A stretch of DNA of 7,171 nucleotides from a bacterium (GCA_017431585.1 JAFRKU010000034.1:1-7171), one strand, 5' to 3'. Shown: positions 1-6,099, counted from the first letter of the stretch. A program made the numbers and translations. The notes: generated by a model from the sequence alone, not told the origin.

Positions 1-129
1 TCAGACCAGTTAGCAAAATATTGGTTCGAACCAGAGCGCGTTCCGCAGCCACCTTTGGTCGTCGCGCTAAGACGACCCCAGGGCTCGAGGACGGTTTGAG
101 CGCCGGACAAATATTTTGCGCTGGTCTGA
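1..129. repeat. Inverted repeat, 19 paired bases enclosing about 87 bases, cut by the window start
   Basis: Bases 1-9 (TCAGACCAG) pair perfectly with 121-129, and 13-22 (GCAAAATATT) pair perfectly with 110-119. Only a 3-base versus 1-base internal loop separates the two stems. The interior contains a perfect 7-bp hairpin, GGTCGTC (57-63) with GACGACC (71-77) around a 7-base loop, and a GGTTCGAACC palindrome (23-32). The repeat may extend beyond base 1. It could be the closing stem of an RNA, a MITE-like element, or an inverted partial copy of the structured RNA at 100-242, because the reverse complement of 1-22 resembles that RNA's 110-129. The pairing is seen directly; the interpretation is open. 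Confidence 0.6.
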
Positions 130-242
130 AACAGACGTGCGCAGCGACGCGCCAGCGCTAGCGCGCGAGGCGCACAAATGCAGCCCACCAGCCCTGGGGT
201 AACTCCCGGGTTCATTTGCCCCTCTCGCTGGCCGCGCGGCGC
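100..242 (+). ncRNA. Candidate structured RNA, copy 1 (paralogue of the RNA at 5806-5953)
   Basis: This segment shares ordered blocks with the structured RNA upstream of tRNA-Tyr. GGACAAATATTTT lies at 105-117 (5825-5837 in the other copy). GCCCACC lies at 183-189 (5904-5910), so block spacing is 78 versus 79 bases. A TGGGkTA...TCCCGGG block lies at 195-210 (5911-5924). In both copies the first block is followed at once by a hairpin, here GCGC/GTCTG-aaa-CAGAC/GCGC at 118-142. Further stems visible are 148-157 with 226-236 (one bulged base), 175-180 with 213-218, 182-186 with 208-212, and a weak closing stem 100-105 with 237-242. The 110-129 part can instead pair with 1-22, so two folds compete. 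No promoter of its own is evident, so the 5' end is uncertain. The family is not recognised. An open reading frame crosses it (ATG at 178) but is rejected as coding. Confidence 0.45.
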
Positions 243-279
243 ATGGCATGTTTTGTTTCACCCGCCCTCTTTTTACCCC

Positions 280-308
280 TTGACGCTCGCGCTCGATTGT
301 GCTATACA
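280..308 (+). promoter_or_regulatory. Promoter of the fused membrane/spermidine-synthase-like gene, leaderless type
   Basis: TTGACG (280-285), a 17-base spacer, then TATACA (303-308) preceded by TGC, an extended -10. Seven bases separate the -10 from the ATG at 316, so transcription should begin at or one base from the start codon. No Shine-Dalgarno sequence is present. This decides the start of the gene. Confidence 0.75.
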
Positions 309-315
309 CACTCTC

Positions 316-2553
316 ATGTGGTTTACTCTTTGTGCCAGCGCTTCGGGTGTGATTGGTTTAGCCTACGAACTTTTGTATCAGCGCGCCCTCTCGCTTATCA
401 ATGGCGACCTTTATCTCACTTCGGCCCTGCTGGTGCTGACTTTTATCATCGGCATGAGTTTGGGTCAGCTGCTGGCCGGCTGGTGTCGCCGTTGGCTGCC
501 GTTGCTGGAAATCGTCGGCGGCCTTTACGCTTGTCTTTTCGGTTGGTGGCTGCGCACCGGCGCCTATACCCAGCAGTTACCCTACGCAGTCATGGCCGCT
601 ATTTTGCTCGTGCCCGCCTTCATCGTCGGCGCCCACGTCCCGCTGTATACTTATTATTTACGTCGCCTCGATTTTGCGGCCGTCTACGCGCTTTATCACT
701 TCGCCGCCGTGGCCGGCTTGCTGGCGCTAACTTTAGTGGTCCTCCCGCACGCGCCTTTGTCCGTCGTTTTTATCACCATCGGTCTCGTGCAAATTGCCAT
801 CGGCGCCAGCATTCTTATCGCTCACCGCACCGGTCGCTTTCGCTTGGCCACCACTGCGCTCAGTTGGCGCCAGCTTACCTCGCTGTCTCGCTGCCACGCC
901 CGCCCGTTGCTCACCATCGCCGCTTTCAGCACCATGGCCTACTTTTCCCAACTCACCCTCACCAAAATTTTGCTTTACTACGAATTCATCGCTCGGCCAA
1001 CTTACGATTATTTCATCATCGCCAGTTTGTTTTTCGTCGTGGTCGGCAGCTGCTTGGGCCGGCTCAAAATTTCCCGACTTGTCTGCGTGCTCGCTTTCGC
1101 CGTTCACGCCAGCGCCACCATTTTGTTGCTGCCGCTTTTCGCCCACGTCCTCGTCAGCTTCCAGCCAGACAACTTGCATACTTATTTATTAATGCTCGAT
1201 GCTCTCGCTTTCGCTCCGCTCCTGTGGTCCAGCGTTTTCCTCTGCCGGACTTTGGCCGGCCTGTCTATGTCCGATAGCGAGCGCGATGCCCTGTCTGGTT
1301 TGGCTCTCGCCGCCGCTGGAGTAGGGGACATCTTGGGTTTTGGGCTGGTGATCGCCGCCACCGCCCTGGTGTTTTCTCCCGTTTTGCTTTTGCCCTTGTG
1401 GCTGATCGGTGCGGTGATTATCGCTTTGCTTCGTCCCGGTTGGCGCCAGCTGGCCGTTGGTTGCGCTGGCCTCTGTGTCGTCGGGGTGGCGTTTGCGCTT
1501 TGTTATCACCCGGGCGAAATTCTCAGCGAAGGTCTCGTGGTCCGTGGCTGGCTTTCGTCGCGCCGCTATCCGCTCACTCAAGTGCCCACTTTGGCCGCCT
1601 ATCGCGCCGCGCATCCGTATACTTTGCAGCAAGCGCAAGTAGCCGGCAACGCTATCGCCGGCATTTTCACCCAAGAGGCATACGATCGCACTTTTTATGT
1701 GCTGGATGGTTACGTCAGTCACCAGATGAATCACTACACCGAAGTCCTCGTCGGGCTACTTGCTCGCCGCTATTTCCCGGACCGCTTATCCGATAGTTTC
1801 GTCATTGGTTTGGGTTCGGGTCAGACGCCCGCCGGTGTGGCCATGATTGCCGATCACACCACCGTCGCAGAAATCAATCCGGCAGTCATCGATTTTTTGC
1901 CTCTGGTGGAAAATTACAATCATCACTTAGCAACCAATTCCGCCGTCACTGTTGCCGCCGCCGACGGCATGACGTATTTAAAAAAGTCGCGCGACCATTT
2001 TCCGCTCATTTTAAACACCGCCACCAATTTGTACACCGCCGGCGCCGCTAAATTGTCCACCCGCGAGTTTTTGACTTTGGTCCGCGATCATTTGTCACCA
2101 GACGGTGTGTATGTCTCGTGGATTGATGCCGGCAGTATTGTCAGCCACCAGGACTTGGGCACACTTTTGCATTTGCTCGCCGACTATTTCACCTTCACCG
2201 ATTTACATTTGGTGGCCAATCAGTACGCCGTGCTGGTTTCCTACAATCAACCACGCCCCGTGTTACCGTCTTTATCCACCGTCTCCTGGTCGCCCGCCGA
2301 CGCCACCTTTTTGGCCGCCAGCGGTTTGTCGCTGACCGACGTGCCCGTAGTTCGCTATCGCTTGCGCGGTCCCAACGCCACTTTCCACACTAGCGTCACT
2401 CAACTGCCCACCATGGATCAGCCGTTGCTGGAAACTTTGGCGCTGCAAAATTATTTGCAATTAGCCACCGCCCGTCGCTTGTTTTACACCCGTCGCGATA
2501 TTTGGGGCGCTTTAGGTGAGCAAGCGTCCGCTAGCGGCGCCCTGACAAATTGA
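316..2553 (+). CDS. Polytopic membrane protein fused to a spermidine-synthase-like domain
   Basis: This encodes a 745-residue protein. Residues 1 to about 396 are almost continuous hydrophobic segments, perhaps 10-12 membrane helices. Residues about 400-745 form a soluble domain resembling the SpeE/spermidine synthase Rossmann fold. Visible motifs are LDG (463-465), the glycine-rich nucleotide loop GLGSG (498-502), the acidic residue ending strand 2 in EINP (E519) and ADG (D550). Residues expected for aminopropyl transfer are changed: the YHE-type motif reads YTE (474-476), and the usual DxxD segment after the fourth strand reads NTAT (567-570). Genuine spermidine synthesis is therefore doubtful; this architecture is widespread in bacteria without a settled function. 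The start at 316 is chosen because a complete promoter lies inside the longer frame, whose 46 extra residues (ATG at 178) overlap the structured RNA region. It ends with TGA. Confidence 0.8.
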   Translation: MWFTLCASASGVIGLAYELLYQRALSLINGDLYLTSALLVLTFIIGMSLGQLLAGWCRRWLPLLEIVGGLYACLFGWWLRTGAYTQQLPYAVMAAILLVPAFIVGAHVPLYTYYLRRLDFAAVYALYHFAAVAGLLALTLVVLPHAPLSVVFITIGLVQIAIGASILIAHRTGRFRLATTALSWRQLTSLSRCHARPLLTIAAFSTMAYFSQLTLTKILLYYEFIARPTYDYFIIASLFFVVVGSCLGRLKISRLVCVLAFAVHASATILLLPLFAHVLVSFQPDNLHTYLLMLDALAFAPLLWSSVFLCRTLAGLSMSDSERDALSGLALAAAGVGDILGFGLVIAATALVFSPVLLLPLWLIGAVIIALLRPGWRQLAVGCAGLCVVGVAFALCYHPGEILSEGLVVRGWLSSRRYPLTQVPTLAAYRAAHPYTLQQAQVAGNAIAGIFTQEAYDRTFYVLDGYVSHQMNHYTEVLVGLLARRYFPDRLSDSFVIGLGSGQTPAGVAMIADHTTVAEINPAVIDFLPLVENYNHHLATNSAVTVAAADGMTYLKKSRDHFPLILNTATNLYTAGAAKLSTREFLTLVRDHLSPDGVYVSWIDAGSIVSHQDLGTLLHLLADYFTFTDLHLVANQYAVLVSYNQPRPVLPSLSTVSWSPADATFLAASGLSLTDVPVVRYRLRGPNATFHTSVTQLPTMDQPLLETLALQNYLQLATARRLFYTRRDIWGALGEQASASGALTN

Positions 2554-2557
2554 TCAC

Positions 2558-2583
2558 ATTTTGTCTATATTTGTACACAAAAT
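2558..2583. repeat. Short AT-rich inverted repeat after the first gene
   Basis: ATTTTGT (2558-2564) pairs with ACAAAAT (2577-2583) around 12 bases. It could slow or end transcription of the upstream gene, but it has no T-tract, so it is a poor intrinsic terminator. The loop includes ATTTGTACA (2569-2577), which recurs at 4692-4700 upstream of another promoter in this window. Confidence 0.3.
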
Positions 2584-2622
2584 ATGAACATTTGTGCCGA
2601 TTGTCTCCTCCTCATTTTTTTC

Positions 2623-2653
2623 TTGCAAAATTTGCGGGAAAATGTGATATAAT
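2623..2653 (+). promoter_or_regulatory. Promoter of the Fic gene, leaderless type
   Basis: A perfect TATAAT (2648-2653) with TGA in front (extended -10) ends 7 bases before the ATG at 2661. A TTGCAA (2623-2628) lies upstream with a long 19-base spacer, which an extended -10 can tolerate. No ribosome-binding sequence lies before the ATG. The start codon and the transcription start should nearly coincide. Confidence 0.75.
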
Positions 2654-2660
2654 CAAGAGT

Positions 2661-3749
2661 ATGTTTACGCCCAACTTTACGATCAGCAATAATTTACTCA
2701 TGTATATCTCCCGCATCGAAGCCGCCCGCGCTTTGGTAGAAAACTCACCGCTGGTACCGGCTTGGGAAATGAAATTTCGCGACGACGCCCTCCAACGCAC
2801 CGTCCACTATGGCACCAAAATCGAAGGCAATGACTTGACCGCCGAGCAAGCGCGCCAAGTCGTCATGATTGACGATAGCAATCTCAAAACCATCAGCGAA
2901 AAAGCCGGCATCATTGCCCGCGACCGCGACATCCAAGAAGTCATCAACTACCGCAACGTCATTTGGTGGATAGATCAGCAACATTCGCTCGGCACAGACA
3001 AACTTTTCACCGAAAAAACGCTCAAAAAATTGCACACCCTCACCGTCAATCGTCTCATTGATGAACAGTTTGTGGGCGTCTATCGCGACCGGCAAGTCGT
3101 CGTCAAAGCCGTCAACGGCGAACAAGTCGCTTTCCGCCCGCCGCACAATACCGAAGTCCCGTTTTTGCTCGCCGACTTTTTCACTTGGCTCAATGGCCAA
3201 GGTGGTCAAAGCGTCCACCCTATTTTGCGCGCCGCCATCACTCACTATCAACTGGTTAATATCCACCCCTTTATCGAAGGCAACGGCCGCACCGCCCGCG
3301 CCATGGCCACCCTCGTTTTGTATTGCGCCCACTACGATTTCAAAAAGTTTTTCTCGCTCGAACAATATTTCGATTCCGACGTGGAGCGCTACTACCAAGC
3401 TCTCTTGTCCGTCCAACAATCCGGCAACCAAGACATGACCTACTGGCTCGAATACTTTTGCTACGGTTTAGCTATCGAAGTCGACAAAGTCAAAAGCCAA
3501 GTCCTCAAACTCTCCAAAGATCTCAAACTCAAAGAGCAATTGGGCAAACAAGTCTCGCTTACCGAACGCCAAATCATTCTGCTGGAAATCTTGCAGCATC
3601 AAGGCGAAATCACCTCCGAGGAAGCCAAGCAAGCCTTGCCCAATGTCTCCACCGATACCATTTTGCGCGATATCAAAGATCTCATCAAAAAAGGTGTCAT
3701 CCAAAAACGCGGCGTTACCAAAGGCGTGCGCTATGTTTTAAGTGAATAA
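2661..3749 (+). CDS. Fic-domain protein with C-terminal winged helix (probable AMPylase/nucleotidyltransferase)
   Basis: This encodes a 362-residue cytoplasmic protein. The Fic signature HPFxxGNGRxxR is complete at residues 202-213 (H202, E206, N208, R210, R213). Family knowledge: the His deprotonates a target hydroxyl and the loop holds ATP for transfer of AMP to a protein side chain. An inhibitory-helix motif is expected N-terminally; here GTKIEGN (51-57) keeps E55-G56 but has Gly instead of Ser/Thr four residues before the Glu. A C-terminal winged helix (about 299-362, starting SLTERQ) suggests DNA binding and possible autoregulation. This domain order is common in bacterial Fic proteins; the target cannot be told from sequence. 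The start at 2661 is set by the promoter; a longer frame from a TTG at 2550 would run through that promoter. No antitoxin-like small gene is adjacent. Confidence 0.9.
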   Translation: MFTPNFTISNNLLMYISRIEAARALVENSPLVPAWEMKFRDDALQRTVHYGTKIEGNDLTAEQARQVVMIDDSNLKTISEKAGIIARDRDIQEVINYRNVIWWIDQQHSLGTDKLFTEKTLKKLHTLTVNRLIDEQFVGVYRDRQVVVKAVNGEQVAFRPPHNTEVPFLLADFFTWLNGQGGQSVHPILRAAITHYQLVNIHPFIEGNGRTARAMATLVLYCAHYDFKKFFSLEQYFDSDVERYYQALLSVQQSGNQDMTYWLEYFCYGLAIEVDKVKSQVLKLSKDLKLKEQLGKQVSLTERQIILLEILQHQGEITSEEAKQALPNVSTDTILRDIKDLIKKGVIQKRGVTKGVRYVLSE

Positions 3750-3753
3750 CCTA

Positions 3754-3762
3754 TGGTATAAT
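3754..3762 (+). promoter_or_regulatory. Extended -10 promoter of the next gene, overlapping the end of the Fic gene
   Basis: TGG-TATAAT (3754-3762) begins 5 bases after the Fic stop codon and ends 6 bases before the ATG at 3769. No clear -35 is seen; that region falls within the last Fic codons. ATGGT (3753-3757) and ACCAT (3766-3770) form a small inverted repeat spanning the -10 and start codon. Confidence 0.7.
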
Positions 3763-3768
3763 CAAACC

Positions 3769-4692
3769 ATGTGGTCGCAGTGGCGCCCTCGTGTGCGCTT
3801 TATCGCCGGCGTTTTGATTTTATTCGCTGCCTTGTTTTTGGGCGTGAGTTTTTCGCTGCGCAGCAATGATATCATTTTGTACGACATTGAAACCTTGCCA
3901 GGCGAAAAATCGCTCTCTACCGCCTCCAATGCTAACGTTTGGTCGCCAATCTACGATCTCACTCTCACCGGTCTCACTTTTACGCCCAATGTTTTTGCCA
4001 GCCACGCCCAGCGTGTTGCTTTGGCCGATACCTCGTCCCAAACGCTTGTTATCATCGATCTCCAGCGCAAAAACTTCGTCCAACTGCCCACCATCCCGGA
4101 CCACATCTTCACCGCCTTGACTTTCACTGATACCGACGAGCTCGTCGCTTTTGCCAACGGCCTCTGGCGCTATGACGCCGACGAGCAAACTTGGCACGCT
4201 CTCACCCCCGAACTCATTTTACCCGCTCCCGTCACCCATCTGGCCACCTTCGCCGGTCACTATTATTTGTTTGGCGAAAATTTGGTCCGCAAAGTTACCA
4301 TGGACGAAGACAAATTCGTCGCTTTAGACGATTGGCTGACCACCTCCGACTGGTCTTTCACCCCCATCAGCGTTTGTATCGATGGCTACATTTACGTCAG
4401 CACCGCCACTGGCGTCACTCGCCTCGTCCGCGGTCAGCTCGATCGTTGGAGTGCCGACGGCGAGATTTTCGGTCACCAATATTTAAGTGACACCGATCAG
4501 TTTTTGTTCAGCCTCGTCCCCGCACAAGAAAGCTTGCTCACCATCGATAAAGCCACCGGCCACATCGCTGCTACTCTAACGGATAAAACTTTACTCACCA
4601 GTCGTTTTCTCTGGCAAGACGCTGACACAGGTAGCTTTTACACTCTTGTTGGTCAGCAAATTTATTCCTATACACCAAGTGAAAACAACTAA
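3769..4692 (+). CDS. Membrane-anchored protein of unknown function, probable beta-propeller-like
   Basis: This encodes a 307-residue protein that I do not recognise. An Arg-containing N-terminus is followed by one hydrophobic helix (about residues 11-28) without a clear cleavage site, so it is probably a signal anchor with the rest outside the cytoplasm. The remainder is rich in short beta-strand patterns with repeated aromatic and Gly segments (for example GLWRYDADEQTW, and GYIYVSTATGV). These resemble blades of Kelch- or WD-like propellers, but no catalytic motif stands out. The chosen ATG gives a compact anchor; the ATG at 3742 would add 9 residues overlapping the Fic stop and the promoter. 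Although only 19 bases follow the Fic stop, its own promoter argues for independent expression. Confidence 0.75.
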   Translation: MWSQWRPRVRFIAGVLILFAALFLGVSFSLRSNDIILYDIETLPGEKSLSTASNANVWSPIYDLTLTGLTFTPNVFASHAQRVALADTSSQTLVIIDLQRKNFVQLPTIPDHIFTALTFTDTDELVAFANGLWRYDADEQTWHALTPELILPAPVTHLATFAGHYYLFGENLVRKVTMDEDKFVALDDWLTTSDWSFTPISVCIDGYIYVSTATGVTRLVRGQLDRWSADGEIFGHQYLSDTDQFLFSLVPAQESLLTIDKATGHIAATLTDKTLLTSRFLWQDADTGSFYTLVGQQIYSYTPSENN

Positions 4693-4704
4693 TTTGTACA
4701 AATT
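4691..4704. repeat. 14-base palindrome with T-tract after the membrane-anchored gene
   Basis: AATTTGTACAAATT is a perfect palindrome that overlaps the stop codon and is followed by further Ts (to 4708). As a terminator it is weak because the stem is all AT apart from one GC pair. As a protein-binding site it shares ATTTGTACA with 2569-2577. Its role is not determined. Confidence 0.3.
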
Positions 4705-4721
4705 TTTTAAACACTGACAGC

Positions 4722-4750
4722 TTGCATTTTTGTGCGCTTTGTGCTACAAT
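4722..4750 (+). promoter_or_regulatory. Promoter of the second membrane-anchored gene, leaderless type
   Basis: TTGCAT (4722-4727), a 17-base spacer, and TACAAT (4745-4750) preceded by TGC. Seven bases separate the -10 from the ATG at 4758, and no Shine-Dalgarno sequence is present. The geometry is identical to that of the promoter at 280-308. Confidence 0.75.
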
Positions 4751-4757
4751 AGCTCCC

Positions 4758-5747
4758 ATGGATAAAGATGCTTTAGCTTCAGTGGGAGTCATTGCTTTAC
4801 TCTTGATTGTTATCGGCGTGGCCACCTACTATAATAATAGTCAACAGTTTGTCGCCACCCGTGGCCAACTCAATCAGGTCGTCAGTAAGACTTTAAGCAC
4901 CCTGCTCACCAAAAAGAAAGAGGCCACCGCCGCCCAGATTCAGCAAACCACGTGCCCCGCTTGCGAAGTTCCCACCCCGTCACCCACCGCCAACCAAAAA
5001 CAGCAATTCCAAGCCGATCCCATTCCCTATGTCCGCGATGCGCTCTCCGCCAAATTCGCCACCCAACTTTCCGCCGGCGAACTGGAAAGCGTCTACACCA
5101 TCGGCTCGCACATGTATTGGCGCGATGGTAGCGACGGCTACCGCATTAGTGTGGACGGTGGCAAAACTTTAAGCCTCCAAGTCCCCTCGACTGCCAAAGC
5201 CTACCAAGTCACGCCCGATAAAACCAGCGATACTCACCCAGCGCTGCGCCATCCGCTCCTGGCCAAAGTCAGCCAAGAAGTCAGCCGCGCTCTCAAAAAA
5301 ATCGATTTCAAACAAAGCCATTTCTCCGAGTGCCCGCTCTGGGCGCCCTACGATCCCTTCGATAACTGCGTTGCCACCTTCACCAAAAACGACATGAAAT
5401 GTTCCCTGGTGGCCCTCTACGGCCGCTATGGCCAGCGCGACATTGCCACCGATGATCCCTATTTACGTCTGGAATTGTCTTGCTCAGACAATTACGACAC
5501 CGCCTATGCCTTGCAGGCTCCGTACCTGTACGCCGTCAATCTCATCAGCCCGCCCTGGGCTACGCCCGATATGGTCGTAGAAGAGCTGGCCGCTGGCGAA
5601 GGTCTCACCTGGGTAAATTTTGGCTATACATCCGCCTATTTCCAGGAAATCGATAGCGGCTTGCGCCTCCTTGACCAGGCCGATCTCACTCAAAGCTGTC
5701 AAATCATCCGTCAGGCCGACGGCAGCCAACAGCTATCTTGCCAATAA
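4758..5747 (+). CDS. Membrane-anchored, cysteine-containing extracytoplasmic protein of unknown function
   Basis: This encodes a 329-residue protein that I do not recognise. A single N-terminal hydrophobic helix (about residues 6-24) is followed by a polar, possibly coiled linker rich in Lys, Ala and Gln (about 25-62) and then a Pro/Thr/Ser-rich stretch (about 70-80). The protein has eight cysteines: C66 and C69 as CPAC, then 192, 204, 215, 242, 314 and 328. The even number, all outside the membrane helix, fits disulfide bonding in an exported domain. SVDGGKTL (131-138) is close to a BNR/Asp-box (SxDxGxTW) but occurs once and ends in Leu, so it does not define a sialidase-like propeller. The start is set by the promoter 7 bases upstream; an ATG at 4722 would lie on the -35. 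It shares its layout (anchor plus exported domain) with the preceding gene, so related surface roles are possible. Confidence 0.75.
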   Translation: MDKDALASVGVIALLLIVIGVATYYNNSQQFVATRGQLNQVVSKTLSTLLTKKKEATAAQIQQTTCPACEVPTPSPTANQKQQFQADPIPYVRDALSAKFATQLSAGELESVYTIGSHMYWRDGSDGYRISVDGGKTLSLQVPSTAKAYQVTPDKTSDTHPALRHPLLAKVSQEVSRALKKIDFKQSHFSECPLWAPYDPFDNCVATFTKNDMKCSLVALYGRYGQRDIATDDPYLRLELSCSDNYDTAYALQAPYLYAVNLISPPWATPDMVVEELAAGEGLTWVNFGYTSAYFQEIDSGLRLLDQADLTQSCQIIRQADGSQQLSCQ

Positions 5748-5756
5748 ATTGCCCCG

Positions 5757-5788
5757 CACAAGCTGGCATCCTTGTGGTATAATACCAC
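5757..5788 (+). promoter_or_regulatory. Promoter of the RNA/tRNA-Tyr unit, inside two overlapping inverted repeats
   Basis: TGG-TATAAT (5775-5783) is an extended -10; transcription should start near 5790. The -10 lies at the centre of a perfect palindrome, GTGGTAT-A-ATACCAC (5774-5788). A second inverted repeat, CACAAG (5757-5762) with CTTGTG (5771-5776), abuts it and occupies the spacer. No good -35 is present. The arrangement looks like operator sites over a promoter, but that is inference. Confidence 0.6.
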
Positions 5789-5789
5789 C

Positions 5790-5953
5790 AGTTCTTTGAT
5801 TTTTTGGCTGGCGAGCGCAGGGAAGGACAAATATTTTCCCGAATATTGATTTAATCGGGCCGATGGGATGTCAGTGGTGTGACCGTGGTTACGCCCGCGC
5901 CCTGCCCACCTGGGTTATCCCGGGAAATCGCTCCGACCTTGCGCTCGCCAGCT
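5790..5953 (+). ncRNA. Structured RNA, copy 2, upstream of tRNA-Tyr
   Basis: A 16-bp stem, GCTGGCGAGCGCAGGG (5807-5822) with 5937-5952 (one G-T pair), closes a folded core. Inside are a purine/A-rich segment (5823-5837), hairpin CCCGA/TCGGG (5838-5842 with 5855-5859), a stem formed by CGAT (5861-5864) with 5927-5930 and GGGAT (5865-5869) with 5917-5921, and an apical 8-bp hairpin GGTGTGAC/GTTACGCC (5876-5883 with 5888-5895, loop CGTG). A strong -10 lies just upstream. No terminator separates it from tRNA-Tyr, so the two are probably one transcript, with RNase P freeing its 3' end. Conserved features of tmRNA, RNase P RNA and the SRP RNA core were not found. The rod shape with an open middle and closing stem could suit a divergent 6S RNA, but this is weak. 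Copy 1 is at 100-242. Confidence 0.6.
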
Positions 5954-5962
5954 CAAACTTAG

Positions 5963-6046
5963 GCCAAGTTACTCAAGCGGTCAACGAGGGCAGACTGTAA
6001 ATCTGCTGCCATTACGGCTACGGAGGTTCGAATCCTTCACTTGGCA
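5963..6046 (+). tRNA. tRNA-Tyr (anticodon GTA)
   Basis: The acceptor stem is GCCAAGT (5963-5969) with ACTTGGC (6039-6045), with discriminator A at 6046. The anticodon stem is GCAGA (5990-5994) with TCTGC (6002-6006), and the loop CTGTAAA contains GTA at 5997-5999. A long variable arm with a GCC/GGC stem, typical of bacterial tRNA-Tyr, follows. The T arm is GGAGG-TTCGAAT-CCTTC. The 3' CCA is not encoded. It is probably transcribed with the structured RNA before it and ended by the hairpin at 6063-6097. Confidence 0.96.
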
Positions 6047-6062
6047 CTCGAAGCTTTAGATG

Positions 6063-6097
6063 AAAAGCTCCTGTTTATTTGCAAACAGGAGCTTTTT
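6063..6097 (+). terminator. Intrinsic terminator of the tRNA-Tyr unit, possibly bidirectional
   Basis: A 14-bp perfect stem, AAAAGCTCCTGTTT (6063-6076) with 6083-6096, has a 6-base loop and ends in a run of five Ts. The A-run on the upstream side means it could also work on the other strand. The 3' arm contains AGGAG (6087-6091), correctly placed as a ribosome-binding site for the gene starting at 6100. Confidence 0.88.
6087..6091 (+). promoter_or_regulatory. Ribosome-binding site inside the terminator stem
   Basis: AGGAG lies 8 bases before the ATG at 6100 and forms part of the 3' arm of the terminator hairpin. When the hairpin is folded the site is hidden, so translation from read-through transcripts may depend on unfolding. 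Confidence 0.5.
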
Positions 6098-6099
6098 AA

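Noticed and set aside
23..32. GGTTCGAACC as the T arm of a tRNA remnant
   Set aside because: It is a bare palindrome with no acceptor or anticodon stem at the right distance.
67..309. 80-codon minus-strand frame
   Set aside because: Basic, low-information product lying on the structured RNA region and the promoter; no ribosome-binding site or family resemblance.
178..315. 46-residue N-terminal extension of the first gene from the ATG at 178
   Set aside because: A complete -35/-10 promoter lies inside it, the encoded residues do not look like a membrane or signal segment, and the DNA belongs to the structured RNA region.
216..1277. 353-codon + frame overlapping the first gene, and other long overlapping frames inside 316-5747
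   Set aside because: Arg/Pro/His-rich or Asp/Gly-rich shadow translations of GC-rich genes whose real frames carry domains and membrane helices.
2550..2660. Longer start of the Fic gene from a TTG at 2550
   Set aside because: It runs across the promoter at 2623-2653 and adds residues outside the Fic domain; the ATG at 2661 matches the leaderless spacing seen at the other genes.
5807..5952. tmRNA, RNase P RNA or SRP RNA identity for the structured RNA
   Set aside because: No tmRNA tag frame or tRNA-like ends, no RNase P conserved core near the P4 positions, and no SRP domain IV GGAAG-type core on either strand.
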